Source: M0108 sp937862735 (GTDB lineage Bacteria; Pseudomonadota; Gammaproteobacteria; Chromatiales; Chromatiaceae). Taken from it: a stretch of 64,000 bases of DNA. The stretch is from contig CALMDH010000190.1 in the NCBI GenBank assembly GCA_937862735.1, forward strand, positions 1 to 64,000, read 5' to 3'. A model generated the notes under the pieces. It did no database searches. It was not told the DNA's origin and saw nothing but the letters and a program-made list of their open reading frames with translations. Position numbers and translations under genes: made by a program. Every line of letters begins with the position of its first letter. The stretch's first letter is position 1. Of the stretch, positions 49,133 to 58,412 are shown piece by piece.

Positions 49133-49771
49133 GTGAACCGCTTCACCGCCATGCTGACCTTTATCGAAATCAGCGCCATCATCGTCTTCGCCGTCTCCGG
49201 TCTGATCGTGGCCGTGCGCAAGGGCATGGACATCGTCGGCGTCTTCACCGTGGCCTTCGTCGCCGCCTTTGGTGGCGGCACCCTGCGCGACGTCCTGCTG
49301 GACCGTCGCCCCCTCTTCTGGGTGGAGCATCAGGAATACGTCTGGCTGGTGATGGCCCTGACCCTGGTGGTCCCACCCTTCACCAAATTCCTCGGCCATC
49401 GCTGGGCGGAGCGGGTCATGCAGGCCACCGACGCCCTGGGGCTGGGCCTGTTCGCCGTCTCCGGCGCCGCCCTGGGCCTGGCGGCGGATCTGCCCCTCCT
49501 GCCGGTGGTCCTGATCGGGGTCATCACCGGCGTCTTCGGCGGGGTCTTGCGCGACGTCCTATGCAACGAGATCCCGGTGGTCTTTCAGGACCACCGCCCC
49601 TACGCCCTCTGCGCCTTCGCCGGTTGTTGGGTGTTCGTCGGGCTGGAAACCCTGGGGCTGGCCTCCTGGCTGACCCTGCTCGCCGGCACGGCCACCACCG
49701 CCGGACTCCGCCTCCTGGTGCTGGCGGCTGATTGGCGCATCCCGCCCTGGCCGCCCGCGCCGCGTCAGTAA
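49133..49771 (+). CDS. Trimeric intracellular cation channel family protein (UPF0126)
   Basis: A 212-residue membrane protein with the UPF0126/TRIC duplicated fold: seven hydrophobic segments and two copies of the GGGTLRDVLL / GGVLRDVLCN motif. Bacterial members form trimeric potassium-type cation channels in vitro; an alternative proposal links the family to glycine transport. The start is uncertain: GTG at 49133 or ATG at 49151 (MLTFIEISAI), both before the first helix. It follows the photolyase gene by 55 bases on the same strand. Confidence 0.88.
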   Translation: MNRFTAMLTFIEISAIIVFAVSGLIVAVRKGMDIVGVFTVAFVAAFGGGTLRDVLLDRRPLFWVEHQEYVWLVMALTLVVPPFTKFLGHRWAERVMQATDALGLGLFAVSGAALGLAADLPLLPVVLIGVITGVFGGVLRDVLCNEIPVVFQDHRPYALCAFAGCWVFVGLETLGLASWLTLLAGTATTAGLRLLVLAADWRIPPWPPAPRQ

Positions 49772-49985
49772 ACGCTATATTAATTAGACCGTTAACCGCT
49801 TCCGAGGCAGGTGTAAGGGCTCTTGGTTGCCCTTCCCTTGAGCTGGCAGAAATGGCTTTGTTTCGCAAAAAGCCCTTTGTGGTCGGGCTAAGAAGGGCCG
49901 CCTTACCGCTACCGGTGAAAGAAGCAGGCCCGCCTTTTCATGTTAAAAGTCTGTCTTAAATCGGGATTCGCTATAACCGCCACCC

Positions 49986-50903
49986 ATGAGCCACGACCAG
50001 AACTTCAAGAATCTCATCGTCGACTACCCCCACCAGGCCATCGACTTCTTCGCCGCCGTCGAGGCCCAGGCGGTCGACGCCGGGGCGCGCATCCTACCGA
50101 TCCGCGAGGAGCAGCTCAAGGAACGCCTCGGCGAGCGCTTTCGCGAGCTCGACGTCCCCCTGCTGGTGGAATGGCCCGACGGCCGCCGCGCCGCCCTGCT
50201 GTTCGTCTTTGAGGAAGAAACCGAGCCGGCGCGCTTTTCCATCCACCGGCTGGCGCATTACTGCCTGGACCTGGCCGAGCTCTACGCCACCGACCGCGTC
50301 GTCCCGGTCGTCATCTTCCTGCACCCCGGCGCCTTCCCGACCCGGCTGGCCTTGGGCAGCGAGACCCGGACCTATCTCGATTTCCGTTACCTGGCCTGCG
50401 CCCTCAAGCAGATCCCGGCCCGCGACCATCTCCACAGCCCCAACCTGGTCGCCCGGCTCAATCTGCCCAACATGGCCTATGCCCCGGAGGACAAGCTGCT
50501 GGTCTATGCTCAGTCGGTGCGCGGCCTGATCGAACTGGAACCGTCCACCGAGAAACGGCTCAAATACCTTGACTTCGTCGACATCTATGCCGACCTGGAT
50601 GACAATGAACGTCAGCTTTACACCCAACTCTACCCGCACGAGGTGGCCACCATGAGCGGTTTCGCGCAGCGTTTTCTGGAGAAAGGCCGAGAGGAAGGTC
50701 GAGAGGAAGGCATGCAGCAAGGGATGCAGCAGGGCATGCAGCGTGGGGAAGCGCGGATCCTGACCGCCCAGCTCCGCCTGCGCTTCGGCGATCTGCCCGC
50801 AGTCGTCTATCAGCGGATCGAGACGGCCGATGCCGAGACCCTGCTGCGCTGGTCCGAGCGCGTGCTCACCGCCAAGACCCTGGACGAGATTTTGGCCGAT
50901 TGA
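49986..50903 (+). CDS. Rpn-like / DUF4351 protein of the PD-(D/E)xK transposase-like superfamily
   Basis: A 305-residue protein resembling the Rpn/YhgA-like group. The N-terminal domain contains the nuclease-like pattern VPLLVEWPDGRRAALLFVFE followed by EEETEPARFSIHRLAHY. The C-terminal part has a tetrad repeat GREEGREEGMQQGMQQGMQ (about residues 234-253), usual before the DUF4351 end (ARILTAQLRLRFGDLPAVVY). Rpn proteins increase recombination in E. coli; the cellular role of this variant is not known. It is a lone gene with 214 bases of featureless DNA before it. A TATAAC box lies near 49971. Confidence 0.8.
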   Translation: MSHDQNFKNLIVDYPHQAIDFFAAVEAQAVDAGARILPIREEQLKERLGERFRELDVPLLVEWPDGRRAALLFVFEEETEPARFSIHRLAHYCLDLAELYATDRVVPVVIFLHPGAFPTRLALGSETRTYLDFRYLACALKQIPARDHLHSPNLVARLNLPNMAYAPEDKLLVYAQSVRGLIELEPSTEKRLKYLDFVDIYADLDDNERQLYTQLYPHEVATMSGFAQRFLEKGREEGREEGMQQGMQQGMQRGEARILTAQLRLRFGDLPAVVYQRIETADAETLLRWSERVLTAKTLDEILAD

Positions 50904-51008
50904 GCCTGGACCGGCGGCGGCACCAAAAAATACCCTGTTCGTCAATGGCGAGCCGGCATCGGCCAGACTGATCCGACGCGACCTCGTCAACGCCTCTTAA
51001 AGCCCTGT

Positions 51009-52079
51009 TCACGGCGCCCATTGGCCCAGGACGGCCAGGATCGGCGCGATGGCGGGTGGTTCGGGGCGGTCGGCAAAGAGGCGCCGGACCAGGCCGCGGT
51101 GCGAGGCCTCGACGACCAGGGGTTCGATGCCAGGCAGGCGGGCTGATTCCAGGCTGACCAGGCCGTCGCCCAAGGTGTCCCCGGCGGCGGTATCCCAGTG
51201 CTCCAGGTGGGGCGCCAGGTCCTCGGCCCCGGCGGCGATGACCGCGGCCTTCAAGGCCGCCATCTGCTCGTCGACCAGGTTGGCCAGTCGCCCGGCGACG
51301 ATGAAGACCGGCACTTCCGCCGGCCAGGGGCGGCTGTTGAGAGCGCGCAGAAAGTCGCTGTCGGGACGCAGGTCGATCTTCGCCTCGCCGAGGCCATCGC
51401 GCAGGCCGGCCGCCAGGTCGCGGGGCCGCTGGGCCGGGCTGGCGAAGTGATCGCGCACTTCCAGCCAGACGCGCAGCCGCGCCCACTCCGAACCGGCATT
51501 GGGGGTGCCGATCAGGATGACGCCGGCGACGCTGGGGCCACCGATCCCCGGTGCACCCTGTCCCGGGCCAACGGGATGCCGCCAGCGGGAGACGAAATCC
51601 CGCGCCACCAGGCCGCCCATGCTGTGGCCGATGAGCACCACCGGCGGGCTGGGGGGCAGGCTCGGCCAGAGCTCCGCCAACCAGTTAGCGCTGCGGTCGA
51701 TGCCCTGGTCGTTGGGATAGCGGTATTCCCAGACGGCATGGCCCGCCGCCGTCAGGGCGGGTGCCAGGTCGTCCCAGATGTCGCCGGGCTCGTCCAGGCC
51801 ATGGATCAGGACCAGGGACAGCGCCGCCCCGGCGGGTTGGTTCGCTGTCCCGCTAGCGGGCGCGCGCCGGTGCAGGCCATGCCAACCGTCGTCCGGGTTC
51901 ATGGCGGCGGGGAACCAGGCGCGTAGCTGATCGTGGACCCAGGTCCGCACCTCGCGCTCAGCGCGGGGGTGGGCCTCCGCCCACCAGGTCCAGGCCGCCG
52001 TCAGGGCGACCAGGAGCAGCAGCAGGGCAAGGAGCCAGCGCCCGGAGCGGCGGGGCCGGCGCGGGGGGGAGCGGGTCAT
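51009..52079 (-). CDS. Membrane-anchored alpha/beta hydrolase (lipase/esterase-like)
   Basis: A 356-residue serine hydrolase. A basic start and one membrane helix (RWLLALLLLLVALTAAWTWW) suggest an anchored or exported protein. The alpha/beta-hydrolase core is visible: the oxyanion-hole strand LVLIHGLDEPGDIWDDL, the nucleophile elbow LIGHSMGGLVARDF with Ser in GHSMG, and GVILIGTPNAGSEWARL as in lipases and PGAP1-like enzymes; the catalytic His is probably in EASHRGLVRR. Substrate unknown. It lies 123 bases downstream of the M48 lipoprotein gene on the same strand. Confidence 0.82.
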   Translation of the reverse strand: MTRSPPRRPRRSGRWLLALLLLLVALTAAWTWWAEAHPRAEREVRTWVHDQLRAWFPAAMNPDDGWHGLHRRAPASGTANQPAGAALSLVLIHGLDEPGDIWDDLAPALTAAGHAVWEYRYPNDQGIDRSANWLAELWPSLPPSPPVVLIGHSMGGLVARDFVSRWRHPVGPGQGAPGIGGPSVAGVILIGTPNAGSEWARLRVWLEVRDHFASPAQRPRDLAAGLRDGLGEAKIDLRPDSDFLRALNSRPWPAEVPVFIVAGRLANLVDEQMAALKAAVIAAGAEDLAPHLEHWDTAAGDTLGDGLVSLESARLPGIEPLVVEASHRGLVRRLFADRPEPPAIAPILAVLGQWAP

Positions 52080-52202
52080 GAGTGGGGTCGGGGGATCATG
52101 GTGGCGACGGGGGCATCCGGGTGACCGGGGCGATCAAGCGGGGGATCTGCGGCACGGGCGCGTCCCAGCTTCAGGATAACCCAGGGGTTGCGGTCCCCAT
52201 CA

Positions 52203-53006
52203 TCAGCCACAGGCCGGTTTACGCCCCGCGCGCCGGGCGGCCTCGAACTTCGCCATGGCTGGTCCCATGGCCGCCTCCAGTTCCTCCAGCCGGGTCTCAT
52301 GGGCGGGATGGGTGGAGAGAAATTCCAGGGGCTGGCCGCCCCCCGCCTTGGCCATGTTGCGCCACAGGTCGAGACTGGCGCGGGGGTCGAAGCCGGCCTG
52401 GGCCATGAGGTCGAGGCCGAGTTGGTCGGCCTCGGACTCGTGGGTGCGGCTGTAGGGCAGCAGCAGGCCATACTCGGCGCCCAGGCCCAGGGCGCCGCGC
52501 AGGACCTCGTGCCCCAGGCTGCCGGGGTTGTCCGCCAGCAGGTCGACGATCATCAGGCCGCCCTTGACCGCCATCTCCTGGGTCAGGCGTTCGTTGCCGT
52601 GGTCGGCGATGACGTGGGCGATCTCGTGGGCGATGACCGCGGCCAACTGGTCCTGGGTCCGGGCGACCTTGAGCATGCCGCTGTTGACGCCGATCTTGCC
52701 GCCGGGCAGGGCGAAGGCGTTGGGGGTCTGGTCCTGGAAGAGGGCCACCGACCACCGCGCCTCGGTGTGCTCGGGTGGCAGTTTCTCGATCAGGGCCCGG
52801 GTGATGCAGGTCAGGCGGGCATTGGCGCGCGGATCCTGGGCGAGGGGTTGGGTCTGCACCAGGGACTGGAAGGCCCGGTCGCCCATCTCGGCCATCTGGC
52901 TCTCCGGGATGAGGGCGATGCGCTTGCGGCCCGCCGGCGACTCCTCGCACCCGGTGACGGCGATGGCCAGGCAACAGAGGGTCAGGGCTTTGATGAAGTC
53001 GTTCAT
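52203..53006 (-). CDS. M48-family metalloprotease lipoprotein (LoiP/YggG-like)
   Basis: A 267-residue zinc metalloprotease. The signal sequence MNDFIKALTLCCLAIAVTGC ends in a lipobox with Cys20, so the protein is lipid-anchored in the outer or inner membrane. The zinc site is AVIAHEIAHVIADHG (HExxH) with a distal Glu in THESEADQLGLDLM; NAFALPGGKIGVNSGML is the substrate-strand motif of M48. E. coli LoiP (YggG) is the nearest familiar relative, with a role in envelope stress. The 179 bases between it and the next small gene show no feature. Confidence 0.9.
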   Translation of the reverse strand: MNDFIKALTLCCLAIAVTGCEESPAGRKRIALIPESQMAEMGDRAFQSLVQTQPLAQDPRANARLTCITRALIEKLPPEHTEARWSVALFQDQTPNAFALPGGKIGVNSGMLKVARTQDQLAAVIAHEIAHVIADHGNERLTQEMAVKGGLMIVDLLADNPGSLGHEVLRGALGLGAEYGLLLPYSRTHESEADQLGLDLMAQAGFDPRASLDLWRNMAKAGGGQPLEFLSTHPAHETRLEELEAAMGPAMAKFEAARRAGRKPACG

Positions 53007-53185
53007 GGGTGATGGCGGGGGGGTGGATTGCCGATCGGGGCCTGGTCGGAACTCTGGTCAGCCAGGGGCCAAATGAGCGCGAAAGTCACGAGGAAGTCTT
53101 TCATAGTCAGGGGCGTGGCTCGCCGCCCCATGACAGTTAGCTCAGATCGAACCTCATCAGCCCAGATCCCCCAGGGTAGCCTCAA

Positions 53186-53371
53186 TCAACCCTGTTCGGC
53201 GTTGTCCAGGGCCTCGCGGAAGGCGGAGAAGATCAGCCGGCGCGCCTCTTGCTCGTCCAGCTCGGGGACTTCCCAGGACATGATGCGGCAGTACTTTTTG
53301 ACCAGGTGCTGGACATCCTGCACCAGTTCCTGGTGGTAGCGGTTGAGTTCGATTTGTTCCAATCCGGCCAT
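53186..53371 (-). CDS. Small protein of unknown function, 61 residues
   Basis: A short acidic, helical protein (pattern LNRYHQELVQDVQHLVKKYC, then EARRLIFSAFREALDNAEQG). The ATG at 53371 has a strong GAGAGGA ribosome-binding site 8-14 bases upstream, which supports translation. No domain is recognised and no neighbour explains it. It may act as a small adaptor; this cannot be decided here. Confidence 0.65.
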   Translation of the reverse strand: MAGLEQIELNRYHQELVQDVQHLVKKYCRIMSWEVPELDEQEARRLIFSAFREALDNAEQG

Positions 53372-53541
53372 GGTGCTGTCCTCTCTGCGGGGGGGGAAGG
53401 GGGCGCGACGGTGCGCGCCCGGATAACTCCATAGTGTCCGGTCCGCGCACCGAGGTCAATTATCGGACTGGAGCGCTTCCCGATTGACAGGGGGCATACC
53501 CCGTCATACGCTCCGTCATACAACCGCAGGGGAGAAAGGAG

Positions 53542-53796
53542 ATGCGAGTCAACGCCAGGCTCGACGACGCGCACGCCAGAAAACTCGATGAGCTCTGTCA
53601 GCGCACGGGGTGCAGTCGCACCGAGGTGTTGCGGGCCGCCATCGATCGCTACTACTCTGAAGAGGCTACCGAGCCCCGGAGCGCAGCCGACATCCTGCGC
53701 GAAAACGCCTTCATCGGCTGCGGGGATGCCGACTCTGAACTTGCGCGGGATTACAAACATCGCTTGAACGAATCAGCGCGAACAGCGCTGACGTGA
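53542..53796 (+). CDS. Orphan ribbon-helix-helix (CopG-like) antitoxin
   Basis: An 84-residue protein. The first 45 residues form a ribbon-helix-helix DNA-binding domain (VNARLDDAHARKLDELCQRT, then SRTEVLRAAIDRYYSE). The rest is the sort of tail that binds a toxin. A strong GGAGAAAGGAG site precedes the ATG. In toxin-antitoxin pairs a PIN or RelE-type toxin gene would follow immediately; here only 61 bases separate it from an amine oxidase gene, so the toxin is missing. It may survive as a repressor or be the remnant of a lost module. Confidence 0.78.
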   Translation: MRVNARLDDAHARKLDELCQRTGCSRTEVLRAAIDRYYSEEATEPRSAADILRENAFIGCGDADSELARDYKHRLNESARTALT

Positions 53797-53857
53797 GTCC
53801 TGACCTAGCGGATCCGGGAGTATTGATTGGCGAAGGCTAAATAGCGGTGAAGCATCC

Positions 53858-55630
53858 ATGTCCTCAAGTGTCCTTCCCCCCGACAACCCCGACCGGCGAC
53901 GGCTACTGCTGGCTGCGGTGGCCGCTACATTGGGCGGCAATCCTGGCGCCTGGCCCTGGTCCGCGTCTGGGACCGCCCTGGCATCTTCCTTGAATCCAGC
54001 CCCGGGTACCACCGCTCAAGGCCCCGGTCGGCTGCCAGCGGCGTCGGGCCGGGGACACGACGTGCTAATCCTGGGCGCGGGTATCTCCGGTCTGGTCGCC
54101 GCTTATGAACTGCACTTGGCGGGCTGCCGGGTACGTATCCTGGAGGCCCGCGACCGGGTCGGCGGGCGCTGCTGGACTCTGCGCGGCGGCGATCGAGTTG
54201 TCGAATATGGTGGGGCGGAACAGACCTGCCAATTTCCGGCTGGCGAGTATCTGAATGCTGGCGCCAACCGAATCCTGCCATGGCACCGGGGCGTGCTGGA
54301 CTATGTTCACCAATTCGGATTGCCGCTGGAACTCTTCGCCAGCGGTCCCCAGAGCGAGAACTGGATCCTGCGCCAAACCCCGGGCCATCCCCTCACCGGA
54401 CAAAAGCTGCGCTTCCGTCAGTTGAACCGGGATGAGATCGGCCATGCCATGCAGCGGCTGCTGGAGTTGCTGGGCCCGGCGGCCGAGCGGGGCGGGGCGG
54501 CCTATGACTTGGCCGCCTGGGCGCGGCATTTCGGCGAACTCGACTCCGCTGGTCGCTACACGGGCAGCCCGGCACGCGGTTATCGCATCCCTCCCGGTGG
54601 CGCCGACCGCCCGGAAGAGCTGGAGACGCCCTTTGCCGCCGCTGATCTCTGGTCCTATGGTGCCATGAGCGACATACCCGCCGAGGTTAATAGCCCCGCC
54701 TTTCCCACCCCCGTCCTGACCCTGTCGGGGGGCATGGACCGGCTACCCAAGGCACTGGCCTCGGCGCTGCCGCCGGATTGCCTAAGGCTGGGCGCCGAGG
54801 TGGTCCGGCTGCGGCAGGACGCCACCGGGGTGACGGTGACCTGGAAGGAGCTAGCCACCGGCGCACTCCACGAGGAGCGGGCTCAGCAAGTGATTTGCAC
54901 CTTGCCCTTCATTCTCCTGTCGCGCATCGATAGCGATTTCACACCGCCCACCCAGGCGATCATCGGCGCCCTGGCTTATAAACCCGTCGTCAAGGTGGGG
55001 CTGGATTTCCGCCGCCGGTTCTGGGAGCGGGACGACGGCATCTATGGCGGTTATTCCTTTATCGATGATCCGAACGTCATCCTCATGTACCCCAGTCAGG
55101 GCCTCGGCCAGGGCGGTGTGCAAGCCCGCGAACCGGCCGGGGTCTCGGTCGATGCGCAAGGCTCATGCCAGGGTGGTGGGGATTCCCGGTATCAGGCGGC
55201 GACTGTCTCTCCTGAGAGTGGTGTTCCCGGGCCAGCGGTGGGAGCTGCTCCCGGCGGTGGCCTGGTCACCCTGTACTACCCTCCCTCCCGTGACAGTCTG
55301 CGGCTTACCGGACTGGCCCCCGAGGCGCGGTACCAGGCGGCGCTGAGGGACCTGGAGTATCTGCACCCTGGCTCCAGCCCGGAGCTGCGTACAGCGCTCT
55401 CCATCGCCTGGTCCCGCATCCCTTATAGCGCTGGCTGCGCCGGGCTCTGGACCGCCAGGGCCCGCAAACAGGATCTCCCGCGGCTGGCGGCCGGAGACCG
55501 GCGGGTTCTGTTCGCCGGCGAGCACGTCAGCCATATCCCGGCTTGGATGGAGGGGTCGGTTCAGTCCACCCACGCCGCCCTGGACTTGCTCCATCGCCAG
55601 TGGCGCAGCCAAGCGGAGGCCGTCTCATGA
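53858..55630 (+). CDS. Tat-exported flavin-dependent amine oxidase/dehydrogenase
   Basis: A 590-residue flavin monoamine oxidase family protein. A twin-arginine-type leader is visible (NPDRRRLLLAAVAATLGG), so it is probably folded with FAD before export. FAD binding: DVLILGAGISGLVAAYELHL, RILEARDRVGGRCWT and the C-terminal FAGEHVSHIPAWMEG. Between PSQGLG and GLVTLYYPP (about residues 416-470) there is a Gly/Ala/Pro-rich insert of about 50 residues absent from the family core. The stop overlaps a cytochrome c gene by 4 bases. I infer electron transfer to that cytochrome rather than to oxygen, as for NicA2 with CycN. Amine substrate unknown. Confidence 0.85.
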   Translation: MSSSVLPPDNPDRRRLLLAAVAATLGGNPGAWPWSASGTALASSLNPAPGTTAQGPGRLPAASGRGHDVLILGAGISGLVAAYELHLAGCRVRILEARDRVGGRCWTLRGGDRVVEYGGAEQTCQFPAGEYLNAGANRILPWHRGVLDYVHQFGLPLELFASGPQSENWILRQTPGHPLTGQKLRFRQLNRDEIGHAMQRLLELLGPAAERGGAAYDLAAWARHFGELDSAGRYTGSPARGYRIPPGGADRPEELETPFAAADLWSYGAMSDIPAEVNSPAFPTPVLTLSGGMDRLPKALASALPPDCLRLGAEVVRLRQDATGVTVTWKELATGALHEERAQQVICTLPFILLSRIDSDFTPPTQAIIGALAYKPVVKVGLDFRRRFWERDDGIYGGYSFIDDPNVILMYPSQGLGQGGVQAREPAGVSVDAQGSCQGGGDSRYQAATVSPESGVPGPAVGAAPGGGLVTLYYPPSRDSLRLTGLAPEARYQAALRDLEYLHPGSSPELRTALSIAWSRIPYSAGCAGLWTARARKQDLPRLAAGDRRVLFAGEHVSHIPAWMEGSVQSTHAALDLLHRQWRSQAEAVS

Positions 55631-56079
55631 AGTGTGGCTATCCCCGTTATCTCAAGGCCATTCAGGTCGTCAGTCTCGGTCTGGTCTTGACCCAGGCCCA
55701 GGTCCAAGCTCAGGCCCCAGCCCCAGCCCCGGCCCAGCCCTTCTCCGTGTCGGCGGCCAAGTCAGCGGCGCTGGGGGAGGACGGACTCTACGCCACCCTG
55801 TGCTCAGCCTGTCATGGCCATGGCACGGCATCCATCGGCCCCTATCCACCTCTGTTCGGCAGCGCCATCCTGGCCACCGCCGGGCCCGCCTACATTGCCA
55901 TCAAGGCCCTGCAGGGCTCCGGGAATATGCTGCCTCTGTGCAGCTGGGCCAGCGACGAGGAACTGACCCGTCTCGCCAACGACCTAGCCCAGGCGAACGG
56001 CAGCGCGCAACCCGCCATCACCCTTGAGGAGGTCGCCACCCTGCGCCCCGCCACGGACGAGTGTCCCGATGTGAAATAG
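55627..56079 (+). CDS. Periplasmic monohaem cytochrome c, partner of the amine oxidase
   Basis: A 150-residue exported cytochrome. Signal peptide to about residue 29 (LVLTQAQVQAQA), then a haem-binding CSACH motif near residue 59 (ATLCSACHGHGTASIG) and the likely axial Met in GSGNMLPL (near residue 99). It is a class I cytochrome of the type in quinoprotein/flavoprotein operons. The start codon overlaps the amine oxidase stop (ATGA), so the two are made together. It should carry electrons from the flavoenzyme to a terminal oxidase or photosynthetic reaction centre. Confidence 0.88.
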   Translation: MKCGYPRYLKAIQVVSLGLVLTQAQVQAQAPAPAPAQPFSVSAAKSAALGEDGLYATLCSACHGHGTASIGPYPPLFGSAILATAGPAYIAIKALQGSGNMLPLCSWASDEELTRLANDLAQANGSAQPAITLEEVATLRPATDECPDVK

Positions 56080-56232
56080 CGCTTGCCGGCATGATTTGAC
56101 GAGTTAGCCCCGCCGTTAAGCCAGTTCCGAGGCTTTATCAGCGCCTGTTGCTGGAACATTCCGTTTCCTTATCAGCATGCCAAGACTTTAGACTCCTCGG
56201 ATGGATATGGTTTTCGAATGTTTGACGGGGAC

Positions 56233-58365
56233 TTACGATTGATCCTCTGCTGAGGGTGCAGAGGGGGCTGAGCTGGCTGAGGGAGCTTGGAGCGGCAGCG
56301 GTGGGATGGGACATTCGAGGACGGCGCCGATGGCCCGTAGCACCTCCAGTTCCGCTGGACTGACCTTGGCATCCAGGAGGATGGCGGCGGCGCAGGCCTG
56401 CAAGAGGTCCCGCTTGGCCTGGGGCTTGAGCTGCCGGAGTTGCCGTAAGCTGGCATCGAGGCGCTGATGATCCAGGGTGGTAATGTCCAGGAGCCTGCCC
56501 GCCGGCAGGCCAAGGCGCTCGACCCCAAGACGGAACGCCTGGTCGCTGATGGCCTCGTCCTCTTGCAGCCGGGCCACCAGGGTGAGGATCAGGGCGCAGT
56601 CCGCCGCCAGGTGCTGGCAGTCCACCTGACCCTTGGCGCCAGCCCGGGGCCGGCCGGGGCCGCGGCCCCCGTCCAGCCCAGCGATGAGGATGCGCGACAG
56701 GCACCACTCGAACAGTCGCACCCGACCGTCGGCGGCGATCAGGGTGGTCAGGGCGGCGCCGAAGGTCTCCGTCTGGGGGGCGGAGAGTTGCCGCAGGGCC
56801 GGCAGGGACAGATCCACCAGGGGCAGGCGAAATTCCCGGGCGGTAGCCAGGACGCTGGGCCAGAGGCGGAGGGTCTCCGCCCCCAGGCCACTTTCCAAGT
56901 GGGTTTCCAGATGGGCGAGTTGGCGACGACGTATGCCCTCGTCGCCGTCCAGCAGCAGGGCGAAGACCAGGGCCTGGGCGCCGTAAGGCTCGCGGGCCGC
57001 CCAGCGCAGGGTGGCGGGCAGTTCGCGGATCAGGGACTGGGCATGGCGCAGGTGGGTCTCGTCGGGCTGGCCGATCTGGTCGATCGCCTCCTGGACCCTT
57101 TCCGGGGTGACTTCCGGGGCCGCCGCCCCCAAGCCCCCGGCGTCTGGCGTGGCTGGCTGCTCCCCGGTCTCTAGGTCCAAGCTATCGGCCGCCACCGCCG
57201 CAGTCCCGCGCGGCCCACCCGCCACCGTTACAGACGCATGGTCGTGCTCACCTTCTTCTGTCGTGGAAGGTTGAGCCGTGGCTGCCACGGGGCTGGTAGC
57301 CGCCCAATCCGCGCCGGTTGCCGGCTCGCTGAAGGTGGGAGCGGCCGCCTCGAAGCGCCCGTCCCAGCGTGGGTCAAGGCGGCGGATGCGCGTCTCCAGG
57401 GGCGGATGGGTGGCGGATAGGCGACCTAGAAAGGTGCGCACCCCGGTGGCGAAATAGGCGTGGCTCATCTCCGGCGCCCGGGGGTGGCTGAGGAGGCCGT
57501 GGACGCTGGTGGCGCCGATGCGCTTCAGGGCTCCGGCGATGCCCTGGGGGTTGCGGGTGAACTGGACGGCGGCGGCGTCCGCCAGAAACTCGCGCTGGCG
57601 ACTCACCGAGGCCTTGATGAGGTTGGCGAAGACCGTGCCGGCAAAGCCCGTGACCATGAGCCCCAGGCCAAGGGCGGCGAAGGCGGCCCGGTCGCGGCTC
57701 TTGCCCCCGCCGCCCCGGCCACCGGCCTGGACCAGTACCCGGCCGATGAGGCCGATGAGCAGGATGCCATGGAGCAGGCCCGCCAGGCGGAGATTGAGGC
57801 GCATGTCGCCATTGAGGATATGGCTGAACTCATGGGCCACGACCCCCTGGAGCTGGTCCCGGCTCAGCCCGGCCACCGCCCCGCGGGTCAGTCCGATGAC
57901 GGCATCCCCCGGGGTGAGACCGGCGGCGAAGGCGTTGATGCCGCCCTCCCCCTCCAGTAGATAGACGTTGGGCACCGGGGTCCCGGAGGCGAGGGCCATC
58001 TCCTCGACCACGTTCAGCACCCGCCGAGTCTCCGGGTCCTCGCTGTCCGGGGCGAGGAGACGGCCGCCCAGGGCCTCCGCCACCGCCGCCCCGCCGCGGG
58101 ATAGGACCATGATCTTATAGAGACTGCCGCCGGCCACGATCAGGGCCACCACCAGGGCGACGCCGGCGAAGGCGGCCCAGTCGATACGCCCCAGCAGGCC
58201 GCCCTCCTGGAGATGGCTGACCGAGAGGGTCCCGCCGAAGAGGCCGAAGACGAAGAGGATGAACAGGCTGGTGATGACCACCAGCCCGATCGCTGCCAGG
58301 GCGAAGAGGATCACCAGCCAGGCCGTCTGCCGCCGGGCCGCGTCCTGGGCGCCGAAAAAGTCCAT
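56233..58365 (-). CDS. Large M48-family membrane metalloprotease (HtpX-like) with C-terminal extension
   Basis: A 710-residue protein. Two hydrophobic helices at the N-terminus (about 16-44 and 63-87), then an M48 catalytic core with VVAHEFSHILNGDMRLN (HExxH variant HEFSH) and the third ligand region REFLADAAAVQFTRNP, another two helices, and a C-terminal ~330-residue soluble part that is Ala/Leu rich and helical. M48 enzymes of this size are known in gammaproteobacteria, usually next to LemA as here. Its start is 48 bases after the lemA stop. Function: probably quality control of membrane proteins; not demonstrated. Confidence 0.88.
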   Translation of the reverse strand: MDFFGAQDAARRQTAWLVILFALAAIGLVVITSLFILFVFGLFGGTLSVSHLQEGGLLGRIDWAAFAGVALVVALIVAGGSLYKIMVLSRGGAAVAEALGGRLLAPDSEDPETRRVLNVVEEMALASGTPVPNVYLLEGEGGINAFAAGLTPGDAVIGLTRGAVAGLSRDQLQGVVAHEFSHILNGDMRLNLRLAGLLHGILLIGLIGRVLVQAGGRGGGGKSRDRAAFAALGLGLMVTGFAGTVFANLIKASVSRQREFLADAAAVQFTRNPQGIAGALKRIGATSVHGLLSHPRAPEMSHAYFATGVRTFLGRLSATHPPLETRIRRLDPRWDGRFEAAAPTFSEPATGADWAATSPVAATAQPSTTEEGEHDHASVTVAGGPRGTAAVAADSLDLETGEQPATPDAGGLGAAAPEVTPERVQEAIDQIGQPDETHLRHAQSLIRELPATLRWAAREPYGAQALVFALLLDGDEGIRRRQLAHLETHLESGLGAETLRLWPSVLATAREFRLPLVDLSLPALRQLSAPQTETFGAALTTLIAADGRVRLFEWCLSRILIAGLDGGRGPGRPRAGAKGQVDCQHLAADCALILTLVARLQEDEAISDQAFRLGVERLGLPAGRLLDITTLDHQRLDASLRQLRQLKPQAKRDLLQACAAAILLDAKVSPAELEVLRAIGAVLECPIPPLPLQAPSASSAPSAPSAEDQS

Positions 58366-58412
58366 GCTTGAGTTCCTGACCCGACAGGGTATGCGAATGG
58401 CCCCAGGGCCTG

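Noticed and set aside
50688..50748. Repeated GAGG/ATGCAGCAGGG bases as a CRISPR-like array
   Set aside because: Short in-frame repeat coding for the EEGR/MQQG linker of an Rpn-like protein; no spacers.
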